A DNA stretch of 64,000 nt from a virus. The notes under the pieces were generated by a model. It worked only from the letters and a program-made list of their open reading frames with translations, was not told the DNA's origin and made no database searches. The DNA is taken from IMG/VR virus record IMGVR_UViG_3300044712_001034, positions 30,080 to 94,079 of that record; one strand, given 5' to 3'. Below, in pieces: positions 15,202 to 23,471 of the stretch; positions within the stretch are counted from its first letter, which is position 1, and each line of letters opens with the position of its first letter. The position numbers and the translations under genes were made by a program.

Positions 15202-15443
15202 ATATCATTCTCCTGTTTATTTTCTCGTTCTAATAAATCACAAAACTTGGCGTAAGTGTATTTGTATCTACCTTCGCCATTTTCAACCCCATCACAATAA
15301 TCGTTCATAGCTTCTTCGTAAGCTTCTACCTGATCTACCATCCCAATAAATATACCAATCATGCTATCAATGAAACCCGTATAGTTTTCTTTTGATAATG
15401 CTAATTGCTGAATAAGAATATTTGTTGCTTCTTTACGATCCAT
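15192..15443 (-). CDS. Hypothetical protein, 83 aa
   Basis: Unrecognised acidic helical protein; AGGAG precedes the start. No motif is seen. Confidence 0.7.
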   Translation of the reverse strand: MDRKEATNILIQQLALSKENYTGFIDSMIGIFIGMVDQVEAYEEAMNDYCDGVENGEGRYKYTYAKFCDLLERENKQENDIWN

Positions 15444-15451
15444 ATTTTCTC

Positions 15452-15844
15452 CTAATGACCTAGAATTGCTACAATCTTAGCTCTTGGAACCCAAGTTAGT
15501 TTTACGTTACTTACGGCGTTTAATAGTTTTACTGCTCTGTGTCTTCGTTCTATAAGGTTGCTTGCCTCACATGCCCATCCACCATTCACTTGATTTACTA
15601 CTAATTTAGAATCTGCATAGATTTGTACAGGCTCTTCTCCCCTACCATCTTTGAAATAGATGCTGTTCAAGTACTCTAGGAGAGTTATCAAGGTTTCGTA
15701 TTCCGCTTCGTTACTAGTTTGGCAACCTTCAAAGTCATATGTCTCTAGTTTCTCCTGTTTACCGTTCTTGTAAATAGCAAAGCTTCCGTAAGCATCACTT
15801 CTTGTTTTGTTATTACAACCTCCATCGCTATAACAGACTAACAT
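15452..15844 (-). CDS. RNase H-like protein
   Basis: RNase HI fold: SDGG with D7 on strand 1, NEAE with E46/E48, and ADSKLV with D78, which are three of the four metal-binding acids. The fourth (usually D or E after WVPR) is not seen: the protein ends 13 residues after WVPR with no late acid. It may still act with two metals or be a degraded or altered enzyme. Likely role is removal of RNA primers during phage replication. Confidence 0.75.
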   Translation of the reverse strand: MLVCYSDGGCNNKTRSDAYGSFAIYKNGKQEKLETYDFEGCQTSNEAEYETLITLLEYLNSIYFKDGRGEEPVQIYADSKLVVNQVNGGWACEASNLIERRHRAVKLLNAVSNVKLTWVPRAKIVAILGH

Positions 15845-15847
15845 ATT

Positions 15848-16135
15848 CTACCACACTTCGTAAGTTGTGTAAAGGAGAATTGTTTCTTCTCCATCAATCA
15901 GGCCAATCTCATATTTGGTTACTTTATGAACACTTATATTTTTAATCTTATCGCTGTTAGATAATTCATCTAGAGTATTTATAAACTTCAAATCATAATC
16001 CATCAGCGGTAAATCATAAAGTAATGTAGCATAAATAGATTTCAATTTTGATACCATATGTCTGATACCAAAAATTGCTTCGATCTTGTGTAATTTATCT
16101 TCGTCAGATAACAATAATTTTACTTTTTCTATCAT
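15848..16135 (-). CDS. Hypothetical protein, 95 aa
   Basis: Unrecognised, helical N-terminus and beta C-terminus, in the leftward operon. No motif is seen. Confidence 0.68.
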   Translation of the reverse strand: MIEKVKLLLSDEDKLHKIEAIFGIRHMVSKLKSIYATLLYDLPLMDYDLKFINTLDELSNSDKIKNISVHKVTKYEIGLIDGEETILLYTTYEVW

Positions 16136-16153
16136 TTATGATATAATCCCTAA

Positions 16154-16984
16154 TTACATAACAGTTTCGAATTTAGGTTTTGAGCGTTCTTTTTCAATCT
16201 GGATTGGATCATCCATCTTATCTGAATAGATCATATAATCACCTTCCATGTATCTCGGATTACGCTCAATCCAATTATTTACAATACTGCTTAGATGATT
16301 TAGTCCTTTAGAAATCGCATTAATAAAATATGCGGCTTCTTTTCGTCTAGCTAGATTTTTATTTTCTGGATTTTGAATACTTGTTAGATACTTAAAACAC
16401 GTTTCTATTACTGTAAATGCTTCTGATAATTGCTTAGCTGTATCTGATTCTTTATTTGTAGATACTTGCCAAGAGTCTTCAGAACCATCTGCACTAACAG
16501 AACGTGTAAATGTTTCAAATTCATCATCTAGTTTTTTAGGGTTGCGATTGATTAAAGTAGTTTCGTAATTACTACGCTCAATCTCTTCATACTCACCTTC
16601 AAGAACTTCAATCTCTTCGTAGCCATTAGCTAACTGACGGGTGGGTACTGGGTTCTTTTCTGGCTTAGGCTCTTCAAGATATTTCAATACTTCTCGTAAA
16701 GAAGTTACACCTTCCAAATGCGCAACGCGTTGCGCATTTTCTGATAGCCTCATATAATTTTGAGCCATACGAATTCTAAAATCACAATTGTTTGCTACCC
16801 AAGGAAGAAACTCTCCGTGTCCCAAACTCTTCTTTACTTCAACAAGAATGTTACCAATTTCGATTGCGTACTGCACCATGTTCTGTGCACTTCGTACAAT
16901 CTCGCCCTGCAACTCGTTTACTCTCGTTGCCCTTGCTTTGTTCACCAACTCAATGTCATTCTGTTCAACTACTTCAATTTGCAT
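16154..16984 (-). CDS. DUF3102-like protein, first leftward gene
   Basis: The N-terminal domain (about residues 15-105) carries the DUF3102 pattern (G-x-L-x2-VK-x2-LGHGEF-x2-W, then RMAQNYM), seen in phage and plasmid proteins of unknown role. A Glu-rich linker and a second helical domain follow. The start at 16984 is chosen because AGGAG precedes it and the promoter at 17016-17043 would start RNA at or after the upstream Met codons. As the promoter-proximal early gene it may be a regulator or host-takeover factor. Confidence 0.75.
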   Translation of the reverse strand: MQIEVVEQNDIELVNKARATRVNELQGEIVRSAQNMVQYAIEIGNILVEVKKSLGHGEFLPWVANNCDFRIRMAQNYMRLSENAQRVAHLEGVTSLREVLKYLEEPKPEKNPVPTRQLANGYEEIEVLEGEYEEIERSNYETTLINRNPKKLDDEFETFTRSVSADGSEDSWQVSTNKESDTAKQLSEAFTVIETCFKYLTSIQNPENKNLARRKEAAYFINAISKGLNHLSSIVNNWIERNPRYMEGDYMIYSDKMDDPIQIEKERSKPKFETVM

Positions 16985-17015
16985 TTTGTTACTCCTGTTT
17001 GGTTTGTTAGACATT

Positions 17016-17043
17016 ATTATACTCACTTAGTTACGATTGTCAA
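17016..17043 (-). promoter_or_regulatory. Leftward early promoter, proximal
   Basis: TTGACA, 16 bp, TATAAT, preceded by TTGGTAC. Closest of three stacked leftward promoters to the DUF3102-like gene; sets that gene's start. Confidence 0.9.
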
Positions 17044-17156
17044 GTACCAATTTTTATGAGTTTTGCTCTTCTTCAAAGATCTTTACATGTTTATTTATCA
17101 ACAACCTTTTACTGATTATTTTTTATATGTTCCTCATCAAGACCAATTATCCTAAT

Positions 17157-17184
17157 ATTATACACGCTTTTTTAAATTTGTCAA
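17157..17184 (-). promoter_or_regulatory. Leftward early promoter, middle
   Basis: TTGACA, 16 bp, TATAAT, both hexamers perfect. Second of three stacked leftward promoters. Confidence 0.85.
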
Positions 17185-17216
17185 GGGGTATGTTCGTGTA
17201 CGTATTCATAAACAAC

Positions 17217-17244
17217 ATTATATACAAAACTTTTAAAAAGTCAA
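17217..17244 (-). promoter_or_regulatory. Leftward early promoter, distal
   Basis: TTGACT, 16 bp, TATAAT, preceded by GCTAC as in the rest of the family. Third of three stacked leftward promoters. Confidence 0.8.
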
Positions 17245-17278
17245 GTAGCACTCTAGTACACAACAGCAGACCCTACAC

Positions 17279-17291
17279 AGGTCAAAGACCT
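17279..17291. promoter_or_regulatory. Small palindrome, possible operator
   Basis: AGGTC-AAA-GACCT, a perfect 5-bp inverted repeat, 12 bp upstream of the rightward -35 box and between opposing promoters. A repressor site is plausible but only one copy is seen. Confidence 0.35.
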
Positions 17292-17303
17292 ACATATAGG
17301 TAC

Positions 17304-17331
17304 TTGACAAATGTGAAATATGGTGTATAAT
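17304..17331 (+). promoter_or_regulatory. Rightward promoter
   Basis: TTGACA, 16 bp, TATAAT, preceded by GGTAC. It faces the three leftward promoters and should start RNA near 17338, before the 87-aa gene. Confidence 0.9.
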
Positions 17332-17358
17332 GTATACATAACACTAAAGGAGATTGAA

Positions 17359-17622
17359 ATGAGGAGTAGAAAAGTTATAGACGAGGATTTTGAACAGATG
17401 TGTGATTGCTTTGAATCTTTAACTAAAACACCAAGAAAAGATAAAATAATGCGTAATATGGTAGACTACTTTGGGTATGATAGAGTAAGAGCAGTTATAG
17501 TGCACTTCATTGAAAATGATTTCTTTTCAGAGGAAAATACACGCAGAGCAAAAATTCTAGAAAGCTACAAACCTTATAACTTATTGTATTGGTGGTGTAA
17601 AAACTACAAGGAGGATAAATGA
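17359..17622 (+). CDS. Hypothetical protein, 87 aa, first rightward gene
   Basis: The start is set by AAAGGAG 8 bases upstream; the longer frame begins before the promoter's transcription start. Basic helical protein with a C-terminal aromatic patch. Not recognised; promoter-proximal, so probably early. Confidence 0.75.
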   Translation: MRSRKVIDEDFEQMCDCFESLTKTPRKDKIMRNMVDYFGYDRVRAVIVHFIENDFFSEENTRRAKILESYKPYNLLYWWCKNYKEDK

Positions 17623-17858
17623 ATTGGACACAGATTTTAGTAATATTTAATTGTGACAACGGATACAAGTGCTCGTGTTGTAACACAAGTTGGGAAGAAA
17701 GTGAAGTTTATAATACAGATCAATCTATTGATGAATTCATTAGTGAACTTAAGATAGACACTAGAAAAACTTATTATGATAATAGTAAATGGGGAAGATT
17801 TGAAATACTAAAAGCATATGTTATTGACTACGAGGTAAATTTAGATGAAATTGTATAA
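17619..17858 (+). CDS. Hypothetical protein with Cys cluster, 79 aa
   Basis: Overlaps the previous gene by 4 bases. C12 and CSCC at 18-21 could hold a metal. Acidic C-terminus. Not recognised. Confidence 0.7.
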   Translation: MNWTQILVIFNCDNGYKCSCCNTSWEESEVYNTDQSIDEFISELKIDTRKTYYDNSKWGRFEILKAYVIDYEVNLDEIV

Positions 17859-18090
17859 GTTCTATAAAGATGATTGCGTACCATGTAAGATGTTATCTAA
17901 GATGTTGTTAGATACTAGATTTCCAGCAGGAATAGATTACATAGAAGTAGATGTAAAGAATATAGATAACTTCGATTTATTACAAGAGTACTCTATTACT
18001 AGCGTACCAGTTTTAGCTTTTGAAAATGGAAATAAGTTAATTGGAATGAAATCTAAAAAGGAAATTGAGGAATTTTTAAACAATGCTTAA
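17845..18090 (+). CDS. Thioredoxin-like protein
   Basis: Small thioredoxin/glutaredoxin fold with redox motif C11-VP-C14 and cis-Pro at P55 (TSVPVL). 81 aa fits the NrdH/mini-thioredoxin class. It may reduce a ribonucleotide reductase encoded by host or phage, but no reductase is visible here. Coupled to both neighbours. Confidence 0.82.
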   Translation: MKLYKFYKDDCVPCKMLSKMLLDTRFPAGIDYIEVDVKNIDNFDLLQEYSITSVPVLAFENGNKLIGMKSKKEIEEFLNNA

Positions 18091-19075
18091 TGTTTTATCA
18101 TTATTTGATGGTATGTCTTGTGGACAACTTGCATTAGATAAAGCCGAGATAAAGTACAACAATTATTTTTCATCAGAAATAGATAAATACTCTATTAAAG
18201 TAGCACAAAAGAATTACCCTAATACGATACAATTAGGAGATATTAATAATTGGAAATCTTGGAAGCTTCCTAAGATAGATTTACTTATGGGAGGATCGCC
18301 TTGTCAAGGATTTTCTTTTGCTGGAAAGAAGTTAAACTTTGAAGATCCAAGAAGTAAGTTGTTCTTTACTTTTGTAGAAATTCTAAAAGAACTAAAGCCA
18401 AAATACTTTCTTTTAGAAAATGTAAAAATGAAAAAAGAATGGCAAGATATTATTACAGAATACTTAGGAGTTGAGCCTACTCTAATTAATTCAGCATTAG
18501 TTTCAGCACAAAATAGAGAACGTTTGTATTGGACAAACATTCCTAATATTACTCAACCAGAAGATAGAAAAGTACTACTAAAAGATATTGTAATGTTTAA
18601 TGATTACCCTGTAGTAATTCATAATATTTACGGAGGGTTCAAAGAAGATTTTGTAAGAGTTTTTGAAAATAAATCACCAACCATAAGAACATCAGCAGGT
18701 GGTGGTCATATACCCTCTTTTGTAAAACATACTCTTTCAAGCAAAGAAATTTCTTACATGAATAGAGAAGTAAAAGATGGTAGAACTCATTGGGATTTTT
18801 CACATCATTCATCAATAGATAAAGATAAATCTAGTGCTGTTGTAGCTAACTTCTTTAAAGGTGTGCCATACAATGTTCTAAAGGATTGGGATTGTATAAG
18901 AAAATTTCATCCGATAGAATGTGAAAGATTACAAACAGTTCCAGATAATTATACTGAAGGAGTAAGTGATACACAGCGTTATAAGATGTTAGGAAATGGT
19001 TGGACAGTTGATGTTATTGCACATATATTAAATTTTATGGAGATTGAAGATGGCATTATTACAGAAGAATGGTAA
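18083..19075 (+). CDS. DNA cytosine-5 methyltransferase
   Basis: C5-methyltransferase (PF00145) that methylates cytosine in DNA. SAM site LSLFDGMSCG near residues 5-14, catalytic C74 in GGSPCQGFS, ENV at 112-114, and QNRERLYW at 143-150. The variable target-recognition region follows before a C-terminal GNGW motif. 330 aa is normal for a lone enzyme. No matching nuclease is seen, so protection from host restriction is likely. Confidence 0.93.
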   Translation: MLNVLSLFDGMSCGQLALDKAEIKYNNYFSSEIDKYSIKVAQKNYPNTIQLGDINNWKSWKLPKIDLLMGGSPCQGFSFAGKKLNFEDPRSKLFFTFVEILKELKPKYFLLENVKMKKEWQDIITEYLGVEPTLINSALVSAQNRERLYWTNIPNITQPEDRKVLLKDIVMFNDYPVVIHNIYGGFKEDFVRVFENKSPTIRTSAGGGHIPSFVKHTLSSKEISYMNREVKDGRTHWDFSHHSSIDKDKSSAVVANFFKGVPYNVLKDWDCIRKFHPIECERLQTVPDNYTEGVSDTQRYKMLGNGWTVDVIAHILNFMEIEDGIITEEW

Positions 19076-19301
19076 ATTTCGTTGTCTGTTCTGTGATTTT
19101 ACTCACGGAAATAATACACACGTATACTCTCATATGAGTGAAGCTCATGATTATATGCTAGTACCTTTTACTAGAGAACAATTAGTAAAGTTACAGCAGT
19201 TTATTATGACAAAGAATGATAGTTTAATTACGCCAGATATTTATGAAATTATAAAATTATACGCTAAATATAAGATAAAATCTATTTCTGACATAGAATA
19301 A
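19050..19301 (+). CDS. C2H2 zinc-finger protein, 83 aa
   Basis: The start at 19050 follows GGAG by a normal gap and lies inside the methyltransferase end. C12-x2-C15-x12-H28-x4-H33 is a classical C2H2 finger, uncommon in bacteria. A helical C-terminal half follows. It may bind DNA or be a small regulator of late transcription; not shown. Confidence 0.72.
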   Translation: MALLQKNGKFRCLFCDFTHGNNTHVYSHMSEAHDYMLVPFTREQLVKLQQFIMTKNDSLITPDIYEIIKLYAKYKIKSISDIE

Positions 19302-19312
19302 TTGTTATTAAC

Positions 19313-19340
19313 TTGTCTTTATTAGATTTTATGTTATAAT
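19313..19340 (+). promoter_or_regulatory. Weak rightward promoter
   Basis: TTGTCT, 16 bp, TATAAT in an intergenic gap just before the 231-aa gene. The perfect -10 and standard spacing support it; the -35 is poor. Confidence 0.5.
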
Positions 19341-19363
19341 TAAATAATGAAAGGATATAATTT

Positions 19364-20059
19364 ATGGAACCAGAAAACAAAAGACATGCACCAAGCAGAA
19401 ATAAATTACGTTCTCTAAAACAATATAGAGAAATGCCAGAAGAAGAATTTAGTGAAGCATACTCTCAATTAGTTTTTGGAGCGAGTAGAGATAGTGTTAT
19501 TAGAGAAAAGTATGATCGTTTGATGAAACAATTTGAAGAAGAATATGATCTATCGGAGATGTTACCAAATGATAGAGTTATTCTAAAAAATCTAATCAAT
19601 GCTATGTTGCAACTAGAAGATTATGAAGCACAGCTAATGCTAGTTTCTAAAGAAGGGTTTAACAATAATAACATTGTTATTGTTAGAGAATTGAACAATG
19701 TTTGTAAAGCTCTTCGTAATGATATTTCTGAAATGCAAGATGATCTAGGTATTACTAGGAAAAGTAGAAAGAACGATAAAGAAGCTTCTGTACTAAATAC
19801 TATCGAGGATCTAAAAAAGAAAGCACAACAGTTTTATCAACAGAAGATGCAGTACATTATTTGTGAAAATTGCGGAACTCTTTTAGCAACTGTTTGGTGG
19901 ATGAAACCAGAAGATGTAAAATCTAAAATAGTAGTTCATTGTACTAGAATTCTAGACGATGATAAACAATGTAATTTCACTAAAGCTTATACAGCTAAGG
20001 AAATTTTAGAAATGGGCGGTAGTAATAGAAAAGAATTATTACCAGAAAGCGTGAGGTAA
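19364..20059 (+). CDS. Probable terminase small subunit
   Basis: 231-aa protein at the head of the late operon. Residues about 70-135 are helical and end in LGITRKSRK, a pattern common in small terminase subunits of the P27 kind. The C-terminus has C167-x2-C170, H192-C193 and C203, a likely zinc site. It would select phage DNA for packaging with the large subunit at 29716, unusually far away because the glycan cassette lies between them. Function is inferred, not proven by motif. Confidence 0.55.
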   Translation: MEPENKRHAPSRNKLRSLKQYREMPEEEFSEAYSQLVFGASRDSVIREKYDRLMKQFEEEYDLSEMLPNDRVILKNLINAMLQLEDYEAQLMLVSKEGFNNNNIVIVRELNNVCKALRNDISEMQDDLGITRKSRKNDKEASVLNTIEDLKKKAQQFYQQKMQYIICENCGTLLATVWWMKPEDVKSKIVVHCTRILDDDKQCNFTKAYTAKEILEMGGSNRKELLPESVR

Positions 20060-20061
20060 AC

Positions 20062-20259
20062 ATGAAACTATGGGTAGTAGGTAGAGTATTAGATATGGAT
20101 TATTGGGAATTCATCGGAGTTTTTGATGATGAACAGCTTGCTGTAAACGCATGTTTTGACACCCTATGCTTTGTTGGGCCTTGTATTTTAAACGAAAATG
20201 TAGGAAGGGAAACTATCGAATGGCCTGATAGCTATTACCCAAGAAAGGATAACTTATGA
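20062..20259 (+). CDS. Hypothetical protein, 65 aa
   Basis: Small protein opening MKLWVVGRVLD, a beta-alpha-like pattern often seen in phage orphan proteins. Coupled to the next gene. No function assigned. Confidence 0.7.
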   Translation: MKLWVVGRVLDMDYWEFIGVFDDEQLAVNACFDTLCFVGPCILNENVGRETIEWPDSYYPRKDNL

Positions 20260-20987
20260 TTACGTTTAGTCAGTTAGGAAAATTTGGCAGATTCGGAAAT
20301 CAACTTTGGCAAATAGCTAGCACTATAGGTATAGCTATTAAAAATAATCAAGACTTTGGATTCTCGGAGTGGGAATATCAAAAATACTTTGAACATTCTT
20401 TACCCTTATATAATCAAAAGAAACCAACTAGAAGAGTACCAGAGTTATCTTCTGGATATGTTGATACCACCCTAAAAGATTTTGTAGATCATGATTTACA
20501 AGGTTATTTTCAAAGCTATAAATACTTTGAACATTGTAAAGATTTAATAGAATATTTTTTTGAACCAATAATCGAAACAAATGATCACGGTCTAGATCAA
20601 ATAGCAATTCATGTTAGAAGAACTGATTATTTGTCTCTTGGTCATATTCATCCTAATCTTACAATGGATTATTATAATAAGGCTATGAAATTATTTCCCG
20701 GAAAAGAATTCAAGATATTCTCTGATGACATTGAGTGGTGTAAACAAAACTTTGATAATGATACTTGTACATTCGTTATTGAAAATCCACAGAATGATCC
20801 AGTATTAGATTTCTTTTATATGTCAAAACACGCAGGATTTATTATTGCTAATAGTTCGTTCTCTTGGTGGGCCGCTTGGTTAGCTAAAGATAAACCAGTG
20901 GTGTCTCCTAACGTTTGGGCCTATAATGAACCTAGAGAAACGATAGAAGATCGTATTCCTCCTGGGTGGGAAAGGATTTCAATATGA
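20256..20987 (+). CDS. GT11-like alpha-1,2-fucosyltransferase
   Basis: First gene of the glycan cassette. The HVRRTDYL motif at 119-126 is the GDP-fucose-binding signature of family GT11, and the FGRFGNQLWQ N-terminus also fits. The enzyme moves L-fucose from GDP-fucose to a galactose-type acceptor. No GDP-fucose synthesis gene is visible, so the donor would come from the host. Soluble, no signal peptide. Confidence 0.85.
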   Translation: MITFSQLGKFGRFGNQLWQIASTIGIAIKNNQDFGFSEWEYQKYFEHSLPLYNQKKPTRRVPELSSGYVDTTLKDFVDHDLQGYFQSYKYFEHCKDLIEYFFEPIIETNDHGLDQIAIHVRRTDYLSLGHIHPNLTMDYYNKAMKLFPGKEFKIFSDDIEWCKQNFDNDTCTFVIENPQNDPVLDFFYMSKHAGFIIANSSFSWWAAWLAKDKPVVSPNVWAYNEPRETIEDRIPPGWERISI

Positions 20988-21568
20988 GAATAAATGAACG
21001 GGGCTATTGGGAAGGTAAAGAAGGTTTACCTCACGGGGTAGATCTTGGGTTAGCAAAAGAGTTAGCTAGATTTTTTTCAAAGAATAACGCAGATTTAGTA
21101 TTTGATTTAGGATGCGGAAATGGATTTTATACGCATTATCTAAATAATTACGGTGGTATGTTGTGTGAAGGTTATGACGGTAATCCGTTTACCAAAGAAT
21201 TAGCTGGTGATAATTGTTATGTAGCTGATTTATCTGTTCCGCAAGAGTTTGGAAAAGCTAATTGGGTTATGTCATTAGAAGTAGCAGAACATATTCCAGA
21301 AGAATTTGAAGATGTTTTCATTGATAATCTTCATAGACATAATACAGAGGGTATTGTTATCAGTTGGTCTATTCCTACTTTCGGTGGGGATGGGCATGTA
21401 AATCCAAAAGAAAATTCTTATGTGATTGATAAGTTTACCAAGCTAGGTTATAAGTATGATGAAGATTCTACAATAACACTTAGATACAGTTGTGCTGGTT
21501 ATCCTAATCCCTGCTGGTGGTTTGGCTTTACTATCTTTGTTTTTAGAAAGGATAAAAATGCCATTTAG
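20984..21568 (+). CDS. SAM-dependent methyltransferase, class I
   Basis: The start at 20984 is within ATATGAG that overlaps the fucosyltransferase stop; AAGGA precedes it. Rossmann SAM site DLGCGNG at 41-47 and an AEHIP segment near 103. In this setting it probably methylates a sugar or a tail or capsid side chain rather than DNA. Confidence 0.78.
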   Translation: MRINERGYWEGKEGLPHGVDLGLAKELARFFSKNNADLVFDLGCGNGFYTHYLNNYGGMLCEGYDGNPFTKELAGDNCYVADLSVPQEFGKANWVMSLEVAEHIPEEFEDVFIDNLHRHNTEGIVISWSIPTFGGDGHVNPKENSYVIDKFTKLGYKYDEDSTITLRYSCAGYPNPCWWFGFTIFVFRKDKNAI

Positions 21569-22067
21569 CAAATTTGATTTATATAAAAATAATTACTTTG
21601 TAGAAACTGGTAGTTATTATGGTAATGGAATTCAGTCAGCTATAGATGCTGGATTTAGAAATGTAATCTCTATAGAGATTACAGATAAGTATTTTAGACA
21701 TTGTGTAAATAGATTTAGAAATAATAAAAATGTAACCTTAGTCTTCGGAGACTCAGCAGAGAAGCTTTCTGAAGTTATAAGCAATATAAAAGAGCAAATA
21801 ACATTTTATCTAGACGGTCATTGGGATTTAGACGAGGACGAGACTAGAGGTATTTTTGATTTCCCAATCTATAAAGAACTAGAAATTATAGCAACCCATC
21901 CAGTAAAAACACATACTATAATAATAGATGATGTTAGATTATTTAAAGCTTTGTGGAATGTTTCAGAAGATATTATTGTTAATAAATTGTTAGAAATAAA
22001 TCCACAATATGTAATAGAATATGCAGATGGTTACACAGACAAAGATGTACTTATAGCACACATATGA
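21558..22067 (+). CDS. SAM-dependent methyltransferase-like protein
   Basis: The start at 21558 follows AGGA. VETGSYYGNGI near residues 15-25 and ISIE around 37-40 look like SAM-binding motifs I and II, and FYLDGHW resembles the FkbM-like group. Likely a sugar O-methyltransferase of the cassette; the call is moderate. Confidence 0.65.
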   Translation: MPFSKFDLYKNNYFVETGSYYGNGIQSAIDAGFRNVISIEITDKYFRHCVNRFRNNKNVTLVFGDSAEKLSEVISNIKEQITFYLDGHWDLDEDETRGIFDFPIYKELEIIATHPVKTHTIIIDDVRLFKALWNVSEDIIVNKLLEINPQYVIEYADGYTDKDVLIAHI

Positions 22068-22720
22068 AAACATACTTTACTTGTTATGCTGATGAAAACT
22101 ACGAGAACCAGCAAGAAGAAATACTAAAAGAGTGTAACGAGTTTGATTATAAAGTTCCATATAAAAAGCAATTTCTAATTGATAGTGGTTTTTACGAATA
22201 TCAAAAACACTCTCTAACTTCTTTAAAGAATGGTGGGTGCGTTTGGAAACCATACATAATTTTAGATTTATTTCTTAAAATAGATCCGGGAGATTTGCTA
22301 GTTTATTTTGATTGTGGAGATAAGATATTACCAGGCTACCTATCTTTTATAAAAAGTAGAATTAGACAGGATACTTTTTTTATTACAAGCAATTTTGTAA
22401 ATAGATACTGGACAAAAACTTTCTGTTTCAAGTATATGGAGTGCAACGAAGACAAGTATAAAGATACGCTACAATTAGATGCTGGACAGATTGGATTTAT
22501 AAAATCTCCCTTTACTGAAAGCTTATTACAGGAGTGGAATAACTACTGCTCGAACTATCTAGTGCTGTTAGATGATCCGTTAGGAGAACGAGACGATCAT
22601 GTTATAAGGCACAGCAGAGATCAGAGTATTCTTACGAACCTGCAAGTAAAGTATAATATACCAGCATCTTCTATCAACGAAGTAGAGCGTAAGTATACCA
22701 TTCATAATTACAGAGGATAG
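22064..22720 (+). CDS. Probable glycosyltransferase
   Basis: GT-A-like features: an alpha/beta N-terminus, VYFDCGD at 80-86 that could serve as the metal-binding DxD, and QLDAGQIGF further on. Position within a run of sugar enzymes supports it. The family is not certain and no donor can be inferred. Confidence 0.6.
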   Translation: MKTYFTCYADENYENQQEEILKECNEFDYKVPYKKQFLIDSGFYEYQKHSLTSLKNGGCVWKPYIILDLFLKIDPGDLLVYFDCGDKILPGYLSFIKSRIRQDTFFITSNFVNRYWTKTFCFKYMECNEDKYKDTLQLDAGQIGFIKSPFTESLLQEWNNYCSNYLVLLDDPLGERDDHVIRHSRDQSILTNLQVKYNIPASSINEVERKYTIHNYRG

Positions 22721-22721
22721 G

Positions 22722-23471
22722 ATGATCTATTTAATTACAGGAACAGATGAAAAGTACTACCCAAAAATTTATCCATATCTAGAAACTATTAATAAGTATT
22801 CTGCTTTTAAAAATATTCTATTATGTGTTGGATTTAGCAAAGATTCGGAATTTGATAATATAACTTATAAATCAATTCCTAAAGATTCTCTTACTGATAT
22901 TACAACTAATCCGTGCGTCCAAGCAGGAGAGTTCCTACCTTACGTCTCCTTTAATGATGACGATATAATTATATTTACAGACGGAGACATTAGATTACAG
23001 CGAGCTTTTACAAACGAAGAACTAAATAAAGTTTCTAATGTAAAGCATGATGAAGTTTTGATAGGACCAAATGCTACCCATTCAAACAACACTTTACTGA
23101 ATGAAGCTAATGGTCTAAATAGATATTGTAGCGACGAGTATTTAAATTCTCTATTTAGTGAGTACGGGATAAACAAAAACTCAGCTACGCTTAATGTTGG
23201 TGTAATAATTTGTACTACAAAAACTTATAAAAGAATTTATGAGCTTACCTATGAGATATATAATAAATATCCAAAAGTAACAGATCATATGGCGAGGCAA
23301 CAATGGTATATAAACTGTGCTATATATTCTTTTTGTAATGTTAGTTTATTACCATTTAGTTTTCACTCTCACCCACACAACGGATCACAACCTGATATGT
23401 CATTTGAAGCTGACCACACAATGTATGTAAATGGCGAAAGAGTATTATTTAGGCACAAGTACTATGTTTAA
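22722..23471 (+). CDS. Glycosyltransferase, GT8-like
   Basis: DxD motif D87-G-D89 within TDGDIR after a hydrophobic strand is the nucleotide-sugar and metal site of GT-A retaining enzymes. The later N-V-G-V-I-I-C-T-T block and HSH motif fit the same fold. Donor unknown. Confidence 0.68.
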   Translation: MIYLITGTDEKYYPKIYPYLETINKYSAFKNILLCVGFSKDSEFDNITYKSIPKDSLTDITTNPCVQAGEFLPYVSFNDDDIIIFTDGDIRLQRAFTNEELNKVSNVKHDEVLIGPNATHSNNTLLNEANGLNRYCSDEYLNSLFSEYGINKNSATLNVGVIICTTKTYKRIYELTYEIYNKYPKVTDHMARQQWYINCAIYSFCNVSLLPFSFHSHPHNGSQPDMSFEADHTMYVNGERVLFRHKYYV

